Source: an uncultured Candidatus Melainabacteria bacterium (GTDB taxonomy: Bacteria > Cyanobacteriota > Vampirovibrionia > Gastranaerophilales > Gastranaerophilaceae). Taken from it: 64,000 bases of DNA. The DNA lies in NCBI GenBank assembly GCA_934754655.1, contig CAKVIC010000012.1, positions 1 through 64,000 on the forward strand, in the 5' to 3' direction. A program made the translations under genes and the position numbers. Shown here in pieces: positions 45,331-53,882 of this stretch (position 1 is the stretch's first letter; each line of letters opens with the position of its first letter). The notes beneath the pieces are model-generated. The model had not been told where the DNA came from. It saw only the letters and a program-made list of their open reading frames with translations, and made no database searches.

Positions 45331-46674
45331 TTATTTACATTTGCAACTTAGAATTTTTAATAAATATTGGAAGAATATTGAAATTTCCCAGAAAATGTTA
45401 CGATGTTTTACATAATATAAATCGTAGCTTAATCTTTCTTCCGGTGTGCAATCATTTAAATTTAGTTGTTGCCACCCAGTCCAGCCCGGACGAATCCAAT
45501 TTCTGCATTCCCAAAATGGAATACTTTCTTTGTTTTCGTAGTAAACTTCTTCTCTAACAGGTCTTGGACCAACAATGCTCATATCACCTTTTAATACATT
45601 AAGTATTTGCGGGATGTCATCAATATGCAACTTTCTAATCCATTTACAGAAAGGCATTATGCGTTTGTCATTATTTTCAACATCTTCTAAATCGTCATCA
45701 AAACTAACGTCAACTTTATCTTGATACATTGTTCTAAATTTTATCATTTTAAAAGGACGTCCAAATCGACCTATTCTTGTTTGTGTAAAAAATACTGTTC
45801 CAAAGTCGGATAATTTTATTCCAATCATTGCTATAATTGCAAGAGGAGAAGTTATAATCAGTAGTAACAAAGCTAAAATTATATCACAAAGTCGTTTCAG
45901 ATAAGAATACATTATGTGTTTAGGTCTAACGTAATCGTAAAACAGCCAATTTACTGCCATTTTGGAAGTAAACATTTTTTTTGTAATATGAGAATAAAAA
46001 GTCGGCATTCTCCAAACTTTTACTCCTAAAGGAATCCCTTTTGCTAAATCTGTTAGTATATTTGCGTCCATTCTTGATTTTACGGCAATTATAACTGTAT
46101 CAACTTTGTTGTCTTTAATAACAGCATCAGCATCACAGGTTAAACCTAAAATAGGAATTGAAGAATCTTCTTCTTCGATTGTGTTCATATTGTCATCTAA
46201 AAAACCGACAACTTTAAATCCTAATTCAGGACGAGTTTGTATTTCTTCTGCTATAATTTTACCGTCTTGCCCTGCACCAACTATTAAAACATTTTTAACC
46301 GGTTTTACAAATTTTTTATATAACAAATATAAAGTTCGTATTATAAATAAAGAAAAGTAAATAAATACAAAGTTGAATAGTATTAAAGAAATGGCTAGAG
46401 TTTTGATTATCGGCAATGCGCAAATCGCAGATATAAATACTGATATTAAAACTGCTTCAAATAAAAAATAAATGTCTTTAAAAGAATATTTTCTGATATT
46501 GTAAAACCCTTTAATATTGAGCGTTACTAATGTTACAACAAGCGATATAAGAATTAACAAAGCAAGTTGCGCGTATGTTGTTGCAAAATACATATAAGAC
46601 AATAACGCTGAAGTTGCGATAACTAATGCATCAGCTAATGCTAATATATAAATAGCTCTTGGTAAAACGGTCAT
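45331..46674 (-). CDS. Polyprenyl-phosphate sugar-1-phosphate transferase (WbaP/CpsE type)
   Basis: The product is 447 residues. Four or five membrane helices (1-125), a Rossmann-like CoA-binding segment (NVLIVGAGQDGKIIAEEI at about 138), a further helix (about 265-290), and the C-terminal bacterial sugar transferase domain with FGTVFFTQTRIGRFGRPFK, IRKLHIDDIPQILNVLKGD and MSIVGPRPVREE. It starts capsule, exopolysaccharide or O-antigen units on the lipid carrier. The usual gene cluster is not adjacent. AGGAG lies ahead. Confidence 0.93.
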   Translation of the reverse strand: MTVLPRAIYILALADALVIATSALLSYMYFATTYAQLALLILISLVVTLVTLNIKGFYNIRKYSFKDIYFLFEAVLISVFISAICALPIIKTLAISLILFNFVFIYFSLFIIRTLYLLYKKFVKPVKNVLIVGAGQDGKIIAEEIQTRPELGFKVVGFLDDNMNTIEEEDSSIPILGLTCDADAVIKDNKVDTVIIAVKSRMDANILTDLAKGIPLGVKVWRMPTFYSHITKKMFTSKMAVNWLFYDYVRPKHIMYSYLKRLCDIILALLLLIITSPLAIIAMIGIKLSDFGTVFFTQTRIGRFGRPFKMIKFRTMYQDKVDVSFDDDLEDVENNDKRIMPFCKWIRKLHIDDIPQILNVLKGDMSIVGPRPVREEVYYENKESIPFWECRNWIRPGWTGWQQLNLNDCTPEERLSYDLYYVKHRNIFWEISIFFQYLLKILSCKCK

Positions 46675-46805
46675 ATCTTGCTCCTATTCTTATGTAGATA
46701 TTGTAGATACCTATTAGATTATAACATTTTTTAAACATTTCATCAAATTTTAATAAAAATTTGAAAAAATATCTAATTTTTGTAAAAACTCGTAGTGTTA
46801 AAAAT

Positions 46806-47489
46806 TTATCTTATAATATATTTAACCTTGCCATTGTTAGCATAAATTGAACCAGCGCAGTATGCAGCGTTTTCCGGTACGTCGTTATTCTTGCATTGGT
46901 CACTCCAACTTAAACTTGTCACCTCATTATTATTTGTAGAAGAAGAACGCCCGTTGCCAAGAAAACCGGCGCTACCATAAGGTACTAAAGAGCCATCTTG
47001 CATGATTGTGAAATAAAATTCATCAATTCCGTTTCTGTTAGGTTCTTCCATTGCATTTATATCTATAAGTAAACGAATAGGTTTTGAATTTGCGTTTAAC
47101 ACCGGTTCTCTTGCCGGTATTTGAGAAGTTGTGTCAAAAGAGGGCTCTCCAATTTCTTCTGTTCTATAGCGCACTCCATCTTTTGTTTGAAAGTCTAAAT
47201 TGTCACCGACATTATTATCAATTACTTTTAAATGCCCAGGTAGAATTTCTGATAAGCAACTTAGTCCGGTGGTTGAAGTACATGATAAGCCGGCAATTCT
47301 ATCTTCTCCTTGGTCATTCAATACCGCTTGTACGGCTTGTTCAAATGAAGATGCGGCTTTAAATAATTTTGGTCCTATTTGTGCTGATGCAACATCTTGA
47401 TTTAATAATGGCAGTGTTAAAGCTGCCACAACTCCAATAACTCCTAATGTAATTAAAACTTCAGCCAAAGTAAAACCATTTTTTTTCAT
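46806..47489 (-). CDS. Type II secretion/type IV pilus pseudopilin
   Basis: The product is 227 residues. MKKNGFTLAEVLITLGVIG is the class III signal: prepilin peptidase cuts between G and F, and E5 of the mature protein is present. The hydrophobic N-terminal helix runs to about residue 26. The globular part has four cysteines (GLSC, GLSC, DQCK, AYCAG) likely paired. It resembles the minor pilin-like proteins common in this group. A second, much longer one lies at 53883. Confidence 0.85.
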   Translation of the reverse strand: MKKNGFTLAEVLITLGVIGVVAALTLPLLNQDVASAQIGPKLFKAASSFEQAVQAVLNDQGEDRIAGLSCTSTTGLSCLSEILPGHLKVIDNNVGDNLDFQTKDGVRYRTEEIGEPSFDTTSQIPAREPVLNANSKPIRLLIDINAMEEPNRNGIDEFYFTIMQDGSLVPYGSAGFLGNGRSSSTNNNEVTSLSWSDQCKNNDVPENAAYCAGSIYANNGKVKYIIR

Positions 47490-47578
47490 TCTTCAAAGCT
47501 CCCAAATAAAATTATATTTACATATAAAATTATACCATAATGATTGTATGATGTAAATTGTAGGTAGGGTTGAATATA

Positions 47579-48061
47579 TTATTGAAGAGGTTGGACATCT
47601 AAATTTGACATCGCTCTTGTTGCTGCTGTAAATTCTTTTACTTCTTTTGGAATTCTTGACGTGTTAATTTTAATTCCGGCAAATAATCCTAAAGCTAATC
47701 CTGCTGTTGATATTAGACCTTTTAATAAAGTTGAAAATTTTCCTGCAAAATCTTTTTTGATAGCAATCGCAGGAATTAAAAAACCTGTTAATGCGCTTGC
47801 TAAGGTTATCATTTTAGTTTTTTTATTTTCGCTTTTTGATAAAATTGGATCTGACATTTTTTTCATATATTCTTCCATTTTGGGCGAAGTTCTTTCAATG
47901 GTTGAATATGATTTTTCAAAAATATCAGCTTGAGTAGCTGCAACGCTTATTGCGGCTGCTGGATTTCCTTCTTTATCGCTCAATTGAAAGATTACTCTGC
48001 CGTCTTGGCTTTGTCCGATTCTTGAAAGAGTTGTATTTGTTTGATTTAAGCTTTGAACCAT
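47579..48061 (-). CDS. Membrane protein of unknown function under the special promoter
   Basis: The product is 160 residues. The N-terminal half is polar and S/T/Q-rich (MVQSLNQTNTTLSRIGQSQD). There are two hydrophobic helices at about 87-102 (ASALTGFLIPAIAI) and 115-130 (GLISTAGLALGLFAGI). It has no signal peptide, so the N-terminus is probably cytoplasmic. Not recognised. ACAGG lies about 10 bases before the ATG. Its promoter at 48081 is the fourth of the CAA/T-tract type. Confidence 0.6.
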   Translation of the reverse strand: MVQSLNQTNTTLSRIGQSQDGRVIFQLSDKEGNPAAAISVAATQADIFEKSYSTIERTSPKMEEYMKKMSDPILSKSENKKTKMITLASALTGFLIPAIAIKKDFAGKFSTLLKGLISTAGLALGLFAGIKINTSRIPKEVKEFTAATRAMSNLDVQPLQ

Positions 48062-48080
48062 AATTTTACCTGTCTTTCTA

Positions 48081-48117
48081 CACTATACATATAAAAACAT
48101 TCAAGCTGAAAAAATTG
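48081..48117 (-). promoter_or_regulatory. Candidate special promoter (site 4 of 4)
   Basis: On the minus strand: CAATTTTTTCAG, then GTTTTTATATGTATAGTG starting exactly 19 bases after the C. The first box is perfect; the second differs from the other three at several bases. It ends 19 bases before the start codon at 48061. Confidence 0.4.
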
Positions 48118-48169
48118 CTTAATTGTAAACAAGTTGTTACAAAATATTAATAATTAATATAAAAAATAC

Positions 48170-48198
48170 TCGACAATAAAATGTGTTTTGTATATTAT
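48170..48198 (+). promoter_or_regulatory. Sigma-70 type promoter of rplI
   Basis: TCGACA (48170-48175), a 17-base spacer and TATTAT (48193-48198), about 44 bases before the ATG. Confidence 0.55.
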
Positions 48199-48241
48199 AT
48201 AACTAATTATAGCCATTAAAATAGCAAAAGGAGAATTTATA

Positions 48242-48742
48242 ATGCAAGTAATATTGAAAAAAGAAGTTCAAAACATTGGTGAAGCAGGCGATTTAGTTAC
48301 TGTAAAAGACGGATATGCAAGAAATTTTCTTATTCCTAAAAATTATGCTGAAATCGCAACTGAAGGTGCTTTGAAAAACAGAGAACAAAATATTGCAAGA
48401 ATCAGAGCAAAACAAGAAAAATTGAACCAAGAAGCTTTAGCAAAAGCTGCTGAGTTAGAAAAAATTGGTAGCATTGAATTGTCAGCCAAGGCTGGTGAAA
48501 GCGGAAAATTGTTTGGTACTATCACAACTAAAAAATTGTGTGAAGAAATCAAAGCAAAATCAAATATTGAAATTGATAGAAAAACTGTTTCTTTGAATGC
48601 TCCAATCAATAAGATTGGTGAATATACAATGTTAATTAAGTTAACTTCAAAAGTTAAAACTGAATTAAAAGTTGTTGTAACAGCATCTGAAGTTGTTCAA
48701 GAATCTATTGAAGAAGAATCTGAAACTTCAGTTGAAGCATAA
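48242..48742 (+). CDS. rplI: 50S ribosomal protein L9
   Basis: The product is 166 residues. MQVILKKEVQNIGEAGDLVTVKDG (first block, cited as VQNIGEAGDLV) and GYARNFLIPKNYA are the L9 signature. The long helix at 45-75 and the C-terminal domain (KLFGTITTKKLCEEI) follow, ending in an acidic tail. It is on the 50S stalk base. AAAGGAG lies ahead; a long hairpin follows. Confidence 0.97.
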   Translation: MQVILKKEVQNIGEAGDLVTVKDGYARNFLIPKNYAEIATEGALKNREQNIARIRAKQEKLNQEALAKAAELEKIGSIELSAKAGESGKLFGTITTKKLCEEIKAKSNIEIDRKTVSLNAPINKIGEYTMLIKLTSKVKTELKVVVTASEVVQESIEEESETSVEA

Positions 48743-48754
48743 TTAAGATTTTTA

Positions 48755-48789
48755 AGTGTACTGTATGGGCGTGCCTGTACAGTACACAT
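48755..48789 (+). terminator. Hairpin after rplI
   Basis: GTGTACTGTA (48756-48765) pairs with TACAGTACAC (48778-48787); the loop is GC-rich. The T run is short (TTTCT). Confidence 0.65.
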
Positions 48790-48813
48790 TTCTAAAGAGA
48801 GAAAAGAGTATAA

Positions 48814-49863
48814 ATGAGTTTTGATATAAAGCAAGTTCCGCCATTATTTTTACCATATTCAACTCTTCAACCGGCAGAGCGAATGTTTGAAAAATATTTT
48901 AAGCAAAATCCGATATTGCCAATATTTCCAAACATTGATGCTTATGATTCGATTTTTAAACGTTCTGCAATAAATCTTGCAGGAATTGAAATTGCGAATG
49001 GTAAAATCAAAAAATTCGATTATGAAAATAAAGATGTTAAAAAAAGTTTTATAGCTTTAGATAAAGCTTTTGAATCTGGCAATATCAAAGAACTTCAAAA
49101 TTTCTGTTTTGAATCTAACTATTTTAGAAATTTTTTAGATTTTATAGAAAAAAATAAATCCAAGGTTGCGTATATAAATTTAGTCGGACCGTTCACGTTT
49201 GCTTTGTTATTATGTAAAATGAAAAATTTTGAACTTTTTGAGAATAAAGTCTTTAGAAAATTTATTGTTCAATCAATTTCAGTAAAAGCTATGTGGGCAA
49301 TCAAAAAAATCCGTGAAGTAAGCCCTGAAACTACGCCTGTAATAATTTTAGATGAACCATTGCTTAAAAATTTGGGCGAACTAAAAAATAAAGTAGAAGA
49401 AATTAATTCAGAACTTATTATTGCATTGACTTCAATGATAGTTGAAAAAATTCACGCAGAGAATGCCAAAGTAATGTATCAATCATTTGAAAAATGTGAT
49501 TGGAAAATTCCTGTGGATTCTGGCGTAGATATTATTTCTTTTAATGCTGATAATTATCTTGATAATTTGGTTATTTTTAAAGATAAAATTAAAGAATTTT
49601 TGCAGAAAGGTGGTCAACTCAATTGGGCAGTTGTACCCGGTATTACAGAGGCTTCTATAAAAGGGTATAGCGTTGATTATCTTGTGAAAAAAATGAATTT
49701 TGCATTTAGTCAATTAATTGAAGCTGGCATATCTCCAAAATTAGTTTATAATTCTGCAACTATATCTATAAATGGTGATTTAAGTAGGCTTCCTATTGTG
49801 ATAGCGGAAAAAGCTATAATTTTAACTTCGCAAGCTGTGCAAAAAATTCCGCGAGTTGATTAG
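48814..49863 (+). CDS. MetE/UROD-like TIM-barrel protein
   Basis: The product is 349 residues. LPYSTLQPAERMFEKYF, VAYINLVGPFTFALLL, VIILDEPLL and NWAVVPGITEAS lie in the order of strands in the cobalamin-independent methionine synthase/uroporphyrinogen decarboxylase superfamily barrel. The length is that of a single C-terminal MetE-type domain. The zinc-binding set (H-x-C, E, C) of true MetE is not evident, so methyl transfer to homocysteine is not proven. A UROD-type or corrinoid methyltransferase role is also possible. It overlaps the next convergent gene by 4 bases. Confidence 0.65.
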   Translation: MSFDIKQVPPLFLPYSTLQPAERMFEKYFKQNPILPIFPNIDAYDSIFKRSAINLAGIEIANGKIKKFDYENKDVKKSFIALDKAFESGNIKELQNFCFESNYFRNFLDFIEKNKSKVAYINLVGPFTFALLLCKMKNFELFENKVFRKFIVQSISVKAMWAIKKIREVSPETTPVIILDEPLLKNLGELKNKVEEINSELIIALTSMIVEKIHAENAKVMYQSFEKCDWKIPVDSGVDIISFNADNYLDNLVIFKDKIKEFLQKGGQLNWAVVPGITEASIKGYSVDYLVKKMNFAFSQLIEAGISPKLVYNSATISINGDLSRLPIVIAEKAIILTSQAVQKIPRVD

Positions 49864-50966
49864 GCATTGTTGTCGATAGTTATTGTTTCTCGAATGAAAG
49901 AATGTGCCATAAGGAGCAAATATGGATTCATTTCGTTTGTTGCAGATAAGTTTACTTTTGCTTCATTTTCTTGTTTTGCCTCGTTATTTTTTGGTATAAC
50001 TTCTTCAATATCAATATTTGTATTCATAGAATGCGTGTTTCCGGATTCTGTAAGACTTTTTAATAAAAGATTTTTAGGAAAACCTTCTGCACAGGTAATA
50101 AAAATATCTACAGAATTAGAGGTCGTTAGTACAAATTCTCCTTTTACATTTCCAAAATTCTTGGTTTGTACAAGTACCGTTAATTTTGAATTATTTGAAT
50201 CATTTTCGCCATCAGGTGGTGTAATTTCCAGCTCAAATCCGACCCCCTCGTTTAGTGGTAACCAAGGAAGATATAGCAACATTAAGCTTTTTATTGTCTG
50301 ATTAGGATTGTCAGATTCTGCCATTGAAATGCAAGAATTAATTACGCTTAAAGTTTCGCGTAAAGAATCACTGTTAATTCCATTTTTAGAGGCGGAAGCC
50401 ATTGCAATAATTAAACTTGCTAAAGCTTGTTTGCTATTTATGGTTATAATATTTGAAATATCTGCAATATTTATCATGCCTGCAAGAACAGTGTTTAAAG
50501 AGTTGCTTGCTATTTTAGCTTTTTGTACTTGAGTGGTTAAATCGAGGATTTGCTCTGGAGAAAGCGTTTCCGGTATGGTATCATCAAATAGCGCCATAAT
50601 ATTATTTTGTTCTTGTATTAGATTTTGATTAATATTTTGTATTGTTTGCGAGGTTTGCGGTAGCGGATGGTTTAGGTTTTGCAATTTTACAAAAAGTTGT
50701 GAGAGTGAATTTGGTAAACCTAATAAATTTCTGATGAACAACGAATTTTCAGTTTGCCCGATGTGATTCATTTGTAAATTTTGAAGAATGCTTGCTGGGG
50801 TTTGAATATTCATTGTTGGGCGGTTTGTATTTGTGTTAATATTAGCAGACATTTGCCCTAATTGGGGGGCAAAATTCTGTGTTTTATTGTTATTTTTTAC
50901 TTTTCTCAACCATTCAGTAGATTGTTGCAGATTGAAAAGAAGTTTATTTATATTAAATCCGTCCAT
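49860..50966 (-). CDS. Possible FliK-like (flagellar hook-length control type) protein
   Basis: The product is 368 residues. The first ~140 are N/Q-rich and disordered (for example SANINTNTNRPTMNIQTP). The part from about 225 (LLYLPWLPLNEGVGFELE, then LTVLVQTKNFGNVKGEFVL and SVDIFITC) resembles the compact C-terminal domain of FliK-type proteins in predicted strand pattern. No signal peptide. This is a weak resemblance; no other flagellar gene is in the window, though sigma-28-like promoters are. TATAAT lies 6 bases before the ATG, so the mRNA may be leaderless. Confidence 0.35.
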   Translation of the reverse strand: MDGFNINKLLFNLQQSTEWLRKVKNNNKTQNFAPQLGQMSANINTNTNRPTMNIQTPASILQNLQMNHIGQTENSLFIRNLLGLPNSLSQLFVKLQNLNHPLPQTSQTIQNINQNLIQEQNNIMALFDDTIPETLSPEQILDLTTQVQKAKIASNSLNTVLAGMINIADISNIITINSKQALASLIIAMASASKNGINSDSLRETLSVINSCISMAESDNPNQTIKSLMLLYLPWLPLNEGVGFELEITPPDGENDSNNSKLTVLVQTKNFGNVKGEFVLTTSNSVDIFITCAEGFPKNLLLKSLTESGNTHSMNTNIDIEEVIPKNNEAKQENEAKVNLSATNEMNPYLLLMAHSFIRETITIDNNA

Positions 50967-50972
50967 AAACTT

Positions 50973-51000
50973 ATTATATCAATTTTTTGCTTTAAATCAA
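50973..51000 (-). promoter_or_regulatory. Promoter of a probable leaderless mRNA
   Basis: On the minus strand: TTGATT (50995-51000), 16-base spacer, TATAAT (50973-50978), then 6 bases to the ATG at 50966. Confidence 0.5.
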
Positions 51001-51025
51001 TTCGCATCCTCTCTAAGGTGAGTGA

Positions 51026-51115
51026 AATTCAGGTTGTGTACTATTTCACACACAACCAGAATTGAAACCGTTCCTCAGAGTTTGCTTGGAAAACAATAGT
51101 TTTTCAAAAACTCTG
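51026..51115. other. Pair of strong hairpins between two divergent promoters
   Basis: First hairpin: AATTC-A-GGTTGTGT (51026-51039) with ACACAACC-A-GAATT (51050-51063), 13 pairs with one A-A mismatch. Second: CAGAGTTT (51076-51083) with AAACTCTG (51108-51115), continued after a 2-base bulge by TTGGAAAAC/GTTTTTCAA around an AATA loop, 17 pairs in all. Both lie outside the predicted transcripts of the two flanking genes. Could be a small RNA or a mobile repeat. Confidence 0.5.
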
Positions 51116-51126
51116 TAAATAAAGTT

Positions 51127-51154
51127 TTGTGATTAAAAATTAATGTGGTATAAT
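51127..51154 (+). promoter_or_regulatory. Sigma-70 type promoter of gpsA
   Basis: TTGTGA (51127-51132), 16-base spacer, TATAAT (51149-51154), about 29 bases ahead of the ATG, with AGGGAG as ribosome binding site. Confidence 0.6.
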
Positions 51155-51183
51155 AAAGTGCAATAAGGGAGTAATAGAATAAT

Positions 51184-52185
51184 ATGAAATTAACTGTATT
51201 AGGACCGGGATGTTGGGGATTGACTCTAGCATGGTTATTGAATAATAATTTTGACGAAATCACTGTTTGGGGGCGACAAAGTGATTTGAATGAAGATTTG
51301 GTGCAGAATAAACATTGTGCAAAGCCTCTTGAAATTCAATTGGATAAAAAAGTAGAAATAACATCAGATTTAGAGAAAGCCATTAATGGTGCGGATATAG
51401 TACTTTCGGTAGTTGCAACAGCAGGCATGAGAGATGTATGTGAACAACTAAAAAAGGCTGGTATAAATCCTAAAACTCCGTTAGTGAATGCTTCTAAGGG
51501 GTTGGAATTAAATACTCTTATGCGTATGTCTGAAGTTATTAAAGATGTTTTGCCTGAGCAAACTGTAGTTGTTTTATCTGGTCCAACTTTAGCTAAAGAA
51601 GTTTTACAGGGAAAACCGACTGCAGCATGTGTAGCTTGTGAGGATATGCAGGTGGCGGAATATGTGCAAAAAGCTCTTAATGTTACAAATAAGTTTAGAC
51701 TTTACACAAATTCTGATGTTATTGGTGTGGAATTGGGCGGTAGTCTTAAAAACGTAATAGCGATAGCATCAGGTTTTGCGAGTGAAATGAATTTGGGTGA
51801 TAACTGTAGAGGAAGTTTGTTAACTCGTGGTATGGCAGAAATTGTGAGAATAAGTATACACTTAGGTGCGTTACCGTCAACTCTGTACGGCTTGTCAGGC
51901 ATGGGAGATTTAATAGCGACTTGTTCAAGCCCAATGTCAAGAAATTATACCGTTGGAGCAATGCTCGGGCGCGGTAAAAAAATTAAAGATATTTTAGCAG
52001 AATTAGGTTCTGTTGCAGAAGGTGTAAAAACTTCGAAAGCATTATGCGAATTAGCAGAAAAATTGGAGATTGAAGCTCCTGTTTCTAACGCAATTTATGA
52101 TGCGGTTTATACAGATATAACCCCTCAAGAAATATTATCAAGATTAATGAATAGAAAACTTAAAAAGGAAGAATGCTATGATTAA
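51184..52185 (+). CDS. gpsA: Glycerol-3-phosphate dehydrogenase (NAD(P)+)
   Basis: The product is 333 residues. It makes sn-glycerol 3-phosphate for phospholipids. VLGPGCWGLTLAWLL is the dinucleotide loop (the usual second G-x-G glycine is a C-W pair), SGPTLAKEV, GGSLKNVIAIASGF (catalytic lysine) and GLSGMGDLIATCSSPMSRN are typical. The final bases overlap the ricT gene by 8, so the two are co-translated. Confidence 0.95.
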   Translation: MKLTVLGPGCWGLTLAWLLNNNFDEITVWGRQSDLNEDLVQNKHCAKPLEIQLDKKVEITSDLEKAINGADIVLSVVATAGMRDVCEQLKKAGINPKTPLVNASKGLELNTLMRMSEVIKDVLPEQTVVVLSGPTLAKEVLQGKPTAACVACEDMQVAEYVQKALNVTNKFRLYTNSDVIGVELGGSLKNVIAIASGFASEMNLGDNCRGSLLTRGMAEIVRISIHLGALPSTLYGLSGMGDLIATCSSPMSRNYTVGAMLGRGKKIKDILAELGSVAEGVKTSKALCELAEKLEIEAPVSNAIYDAVYTDITPQEILSRLMNRKLKKEECYD

Positions 52186-53119
52186 ATATGCTGTAAGATA
52201 CTTAAAAAATGCGTTCATTCCGATAAAAGATATTCCGCAAGATTGTGAAGATTTGAACGGTAAATTGGTTTTGCTAAGAACTGAAAAAGGCGAAGAGGTT
52301 TTAAAAGCTTTTATTGTAAGTAAACCAATTGCAGATTTATTTGCAAAATGCCCCAAAACACCGCAAGCTTTTAGTTTTATTCGTGTCATGTCGCAAGAAG
52401 ATATGATGATTTATGAGGAATTAAAAAAAGAAGAAGGAAGTGCTTTTTTTAAATGCCAAGAGTTAATAAAAAAACATAATTTAACAATGAATTTGGTAAG
52501 ATGTAATATAACTTTTGACAAAAGAAAAATTTCTTTTTATTATACAGCTCCTGAAAGGGTTGATTTTAGGGAACTTTTGAAGGAACTGACGCAAATTTTT
52601 AAGAGAATGCGTATTGATTTAAGGCATATTGGGGTTCGTGACGAATCTTCTTTGATGGATGGTTGCGGAATATGTGGTAAGCCATTTTGTTGCGCTTCAC
52701 ATTTAAAGAAGTTTGAATCAATTAATGTTAAGCTTGCAAAAGATCAAGGCATGCCTATTGCTCCATCAAAAATTTCTGGTACTTGTGGGAGATTGTTGTG
52801 TTGCTTAACTTATGAATATTCAAATTATATTGAAGCTGCAAAAGATATGCCACCAGTTGGTTCAACAGTTATGACACCTTCAGGCTTGGGCAAAGTTTGC
52901 TTTATTCAGTTTTTGAATAATAAAGTTGCTGTCAAATTTGAGGATGGCAAAATTAAAGAATTTGGCAAAGATGAAATTGAAATGGTTGATGCTAATATTA
53001 ATGTCGATATTGGTGAGTCAAATAATTTGATGAATTATGCAACTTCTGATGAAAAAGTTGATGCTAAACAACTTAAACAGTTGGAAGATGATAGAAATAG
53101 TTCAACAGGTAATGTATAA
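52178..53119 (+). CDS. ricT: PSP1-domain protein RicT/YaaT
   Basis: The product is 313 residues. Seven cysteines are placed as in RicT: C163, C166, C171, C172 (DGCGICGKPFCCASHLK) and C203, C208, C209 (GTCGRLLCCLTYE). GVRDESSLMDGCG and YYTAPERVDFRELLKEL are PSP1 blocks. In Bacillus RicT works with RicA and RicF in an Fe-S complex that helps RNase Y mature mRNAs and affects competence and sporulation. Partners are not in the window. Confidence 0.9.
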   Translation: MIKYAVRYLKNAFIPIKDIPQDCEDLNGKLVLLRTEKGEEVLKAFIVSKPIADLFAKCPKTPQAFSFIRVMSQEDMMIYEELKKEEGSAFFKCQELIKKHNLTMNLVRCNITFDKRKISFYYTAPERVDFRELLKELTQIFKRMRIDLRHIGVRDESSLMDGCGICGKPFCCASHLKKFESINVKLAKDQGMPIAPSKISGTCGRLLCCLTYEYSNYIEAAKDMPPVGSTVMTPSGLGKVCFIQFLNNKVAVKFEDGKIKEFGKDEIEMVDANINVDIGESNNLMNYATSDEKVDAKQLKQLEDDRNSSTGNV

Positions 53120-53137
53120 ATAAAAGGAGATTGTTCT

Positions 53138-53866
53138 ATGTTCGATGTAAATAAATTTGAAAAATTTCAACTGGTAACTTTAGGCGCTTTGCTTGCGGTT
53201 GGTTTAATTTTTTCAACTAAAATAGCGGTTAAAGGAATTTCCGGTAATGTAATTTCGGTTACAGGTTCTGCTTATGAAGTAATTAAATCTGATTCAGGGA
53301 CTTTGGATTTTGAAATTTCTGTAAAAAAACCTACAAAACAAGAGGCATACTCAATTGCACAAAATCAAATTCAAGTTGTTAGGGATTATTTAAAATCTAA
53401 GGGAATTGAAAAGGTGGAATTAAAGACTGTGAACGGTTATTATAGCTATAAACGTGATTCAAGAACAGGCAATTATACAGAAGAAAGAGAAGCTTATAAT
53501 TTGTCACAACCTATCAAGATAAGCTCTGATAATGTTTTATTAATAAAAGAAATATCAAATGATATTACAAGTCTGATTAATAAAGGTGTTGATATAACAG
53601 TATTTTCACCATCTTATGATTATTCAAAATTGGGTGATTTGAAAATTGTGTTATTAGAAAAAGCTTCAAACGATGCAAAAAAACGTGCTGAATCAATGCT
53701 AAAACCTACTCATAATAGAGTTGGCAATGTTCAATCTGTAAGAATGGGTGTTTATCAAATAACTCCTGTTGATTCAACAAATGTTTCAGATATGGGAATT
53801 AATGATACTTCAACAATAGATAAAAAAGTTACGGCTGTTGCCAATATATCATTTAAAATTAAATAA
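53138..53866 (+). CDS. SIMPL-domain (DUF541) exported protein
   Basis: The product is 242 residues. One N-terminal membrane helix (LVTLGALLAVGLIFSTKIAV) is a signal anchor, followed by the SIMPL domain: VISVTGSAYEVIKSDSGTL, KGIEKVELKTVNGYYSY and NDAKKRAESML. Members fold like BP26/YggE and sit in the periplasm; the function is poorly known and linked to stress. AAAGGAG ahead. Confidence 0.88.
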   Translation: MFDVNKFEKFQLVTLGALLAVGLIFSTKIAVKGISGNVISVTGSAYEVIKSDSGTLDFEISVKKPTKQEAYSIAQNQIQVVRDYLKSKGIEKVELKTVNGYYSYKRDSRTGNYTEEREAYNLSQPIKISSDNVLLIKEISNDITSLINKGVDITVFSPSYDYSKLGDLKIVLLEKASNDAKKRAESMLKPTHNRVGNVQSVRMGVYQITPVDSTNVSDMGINDTSTIDKKVTAVANISFKIK

Positions 53867-53882
53867 GAAAGAGTAGAGGTTT

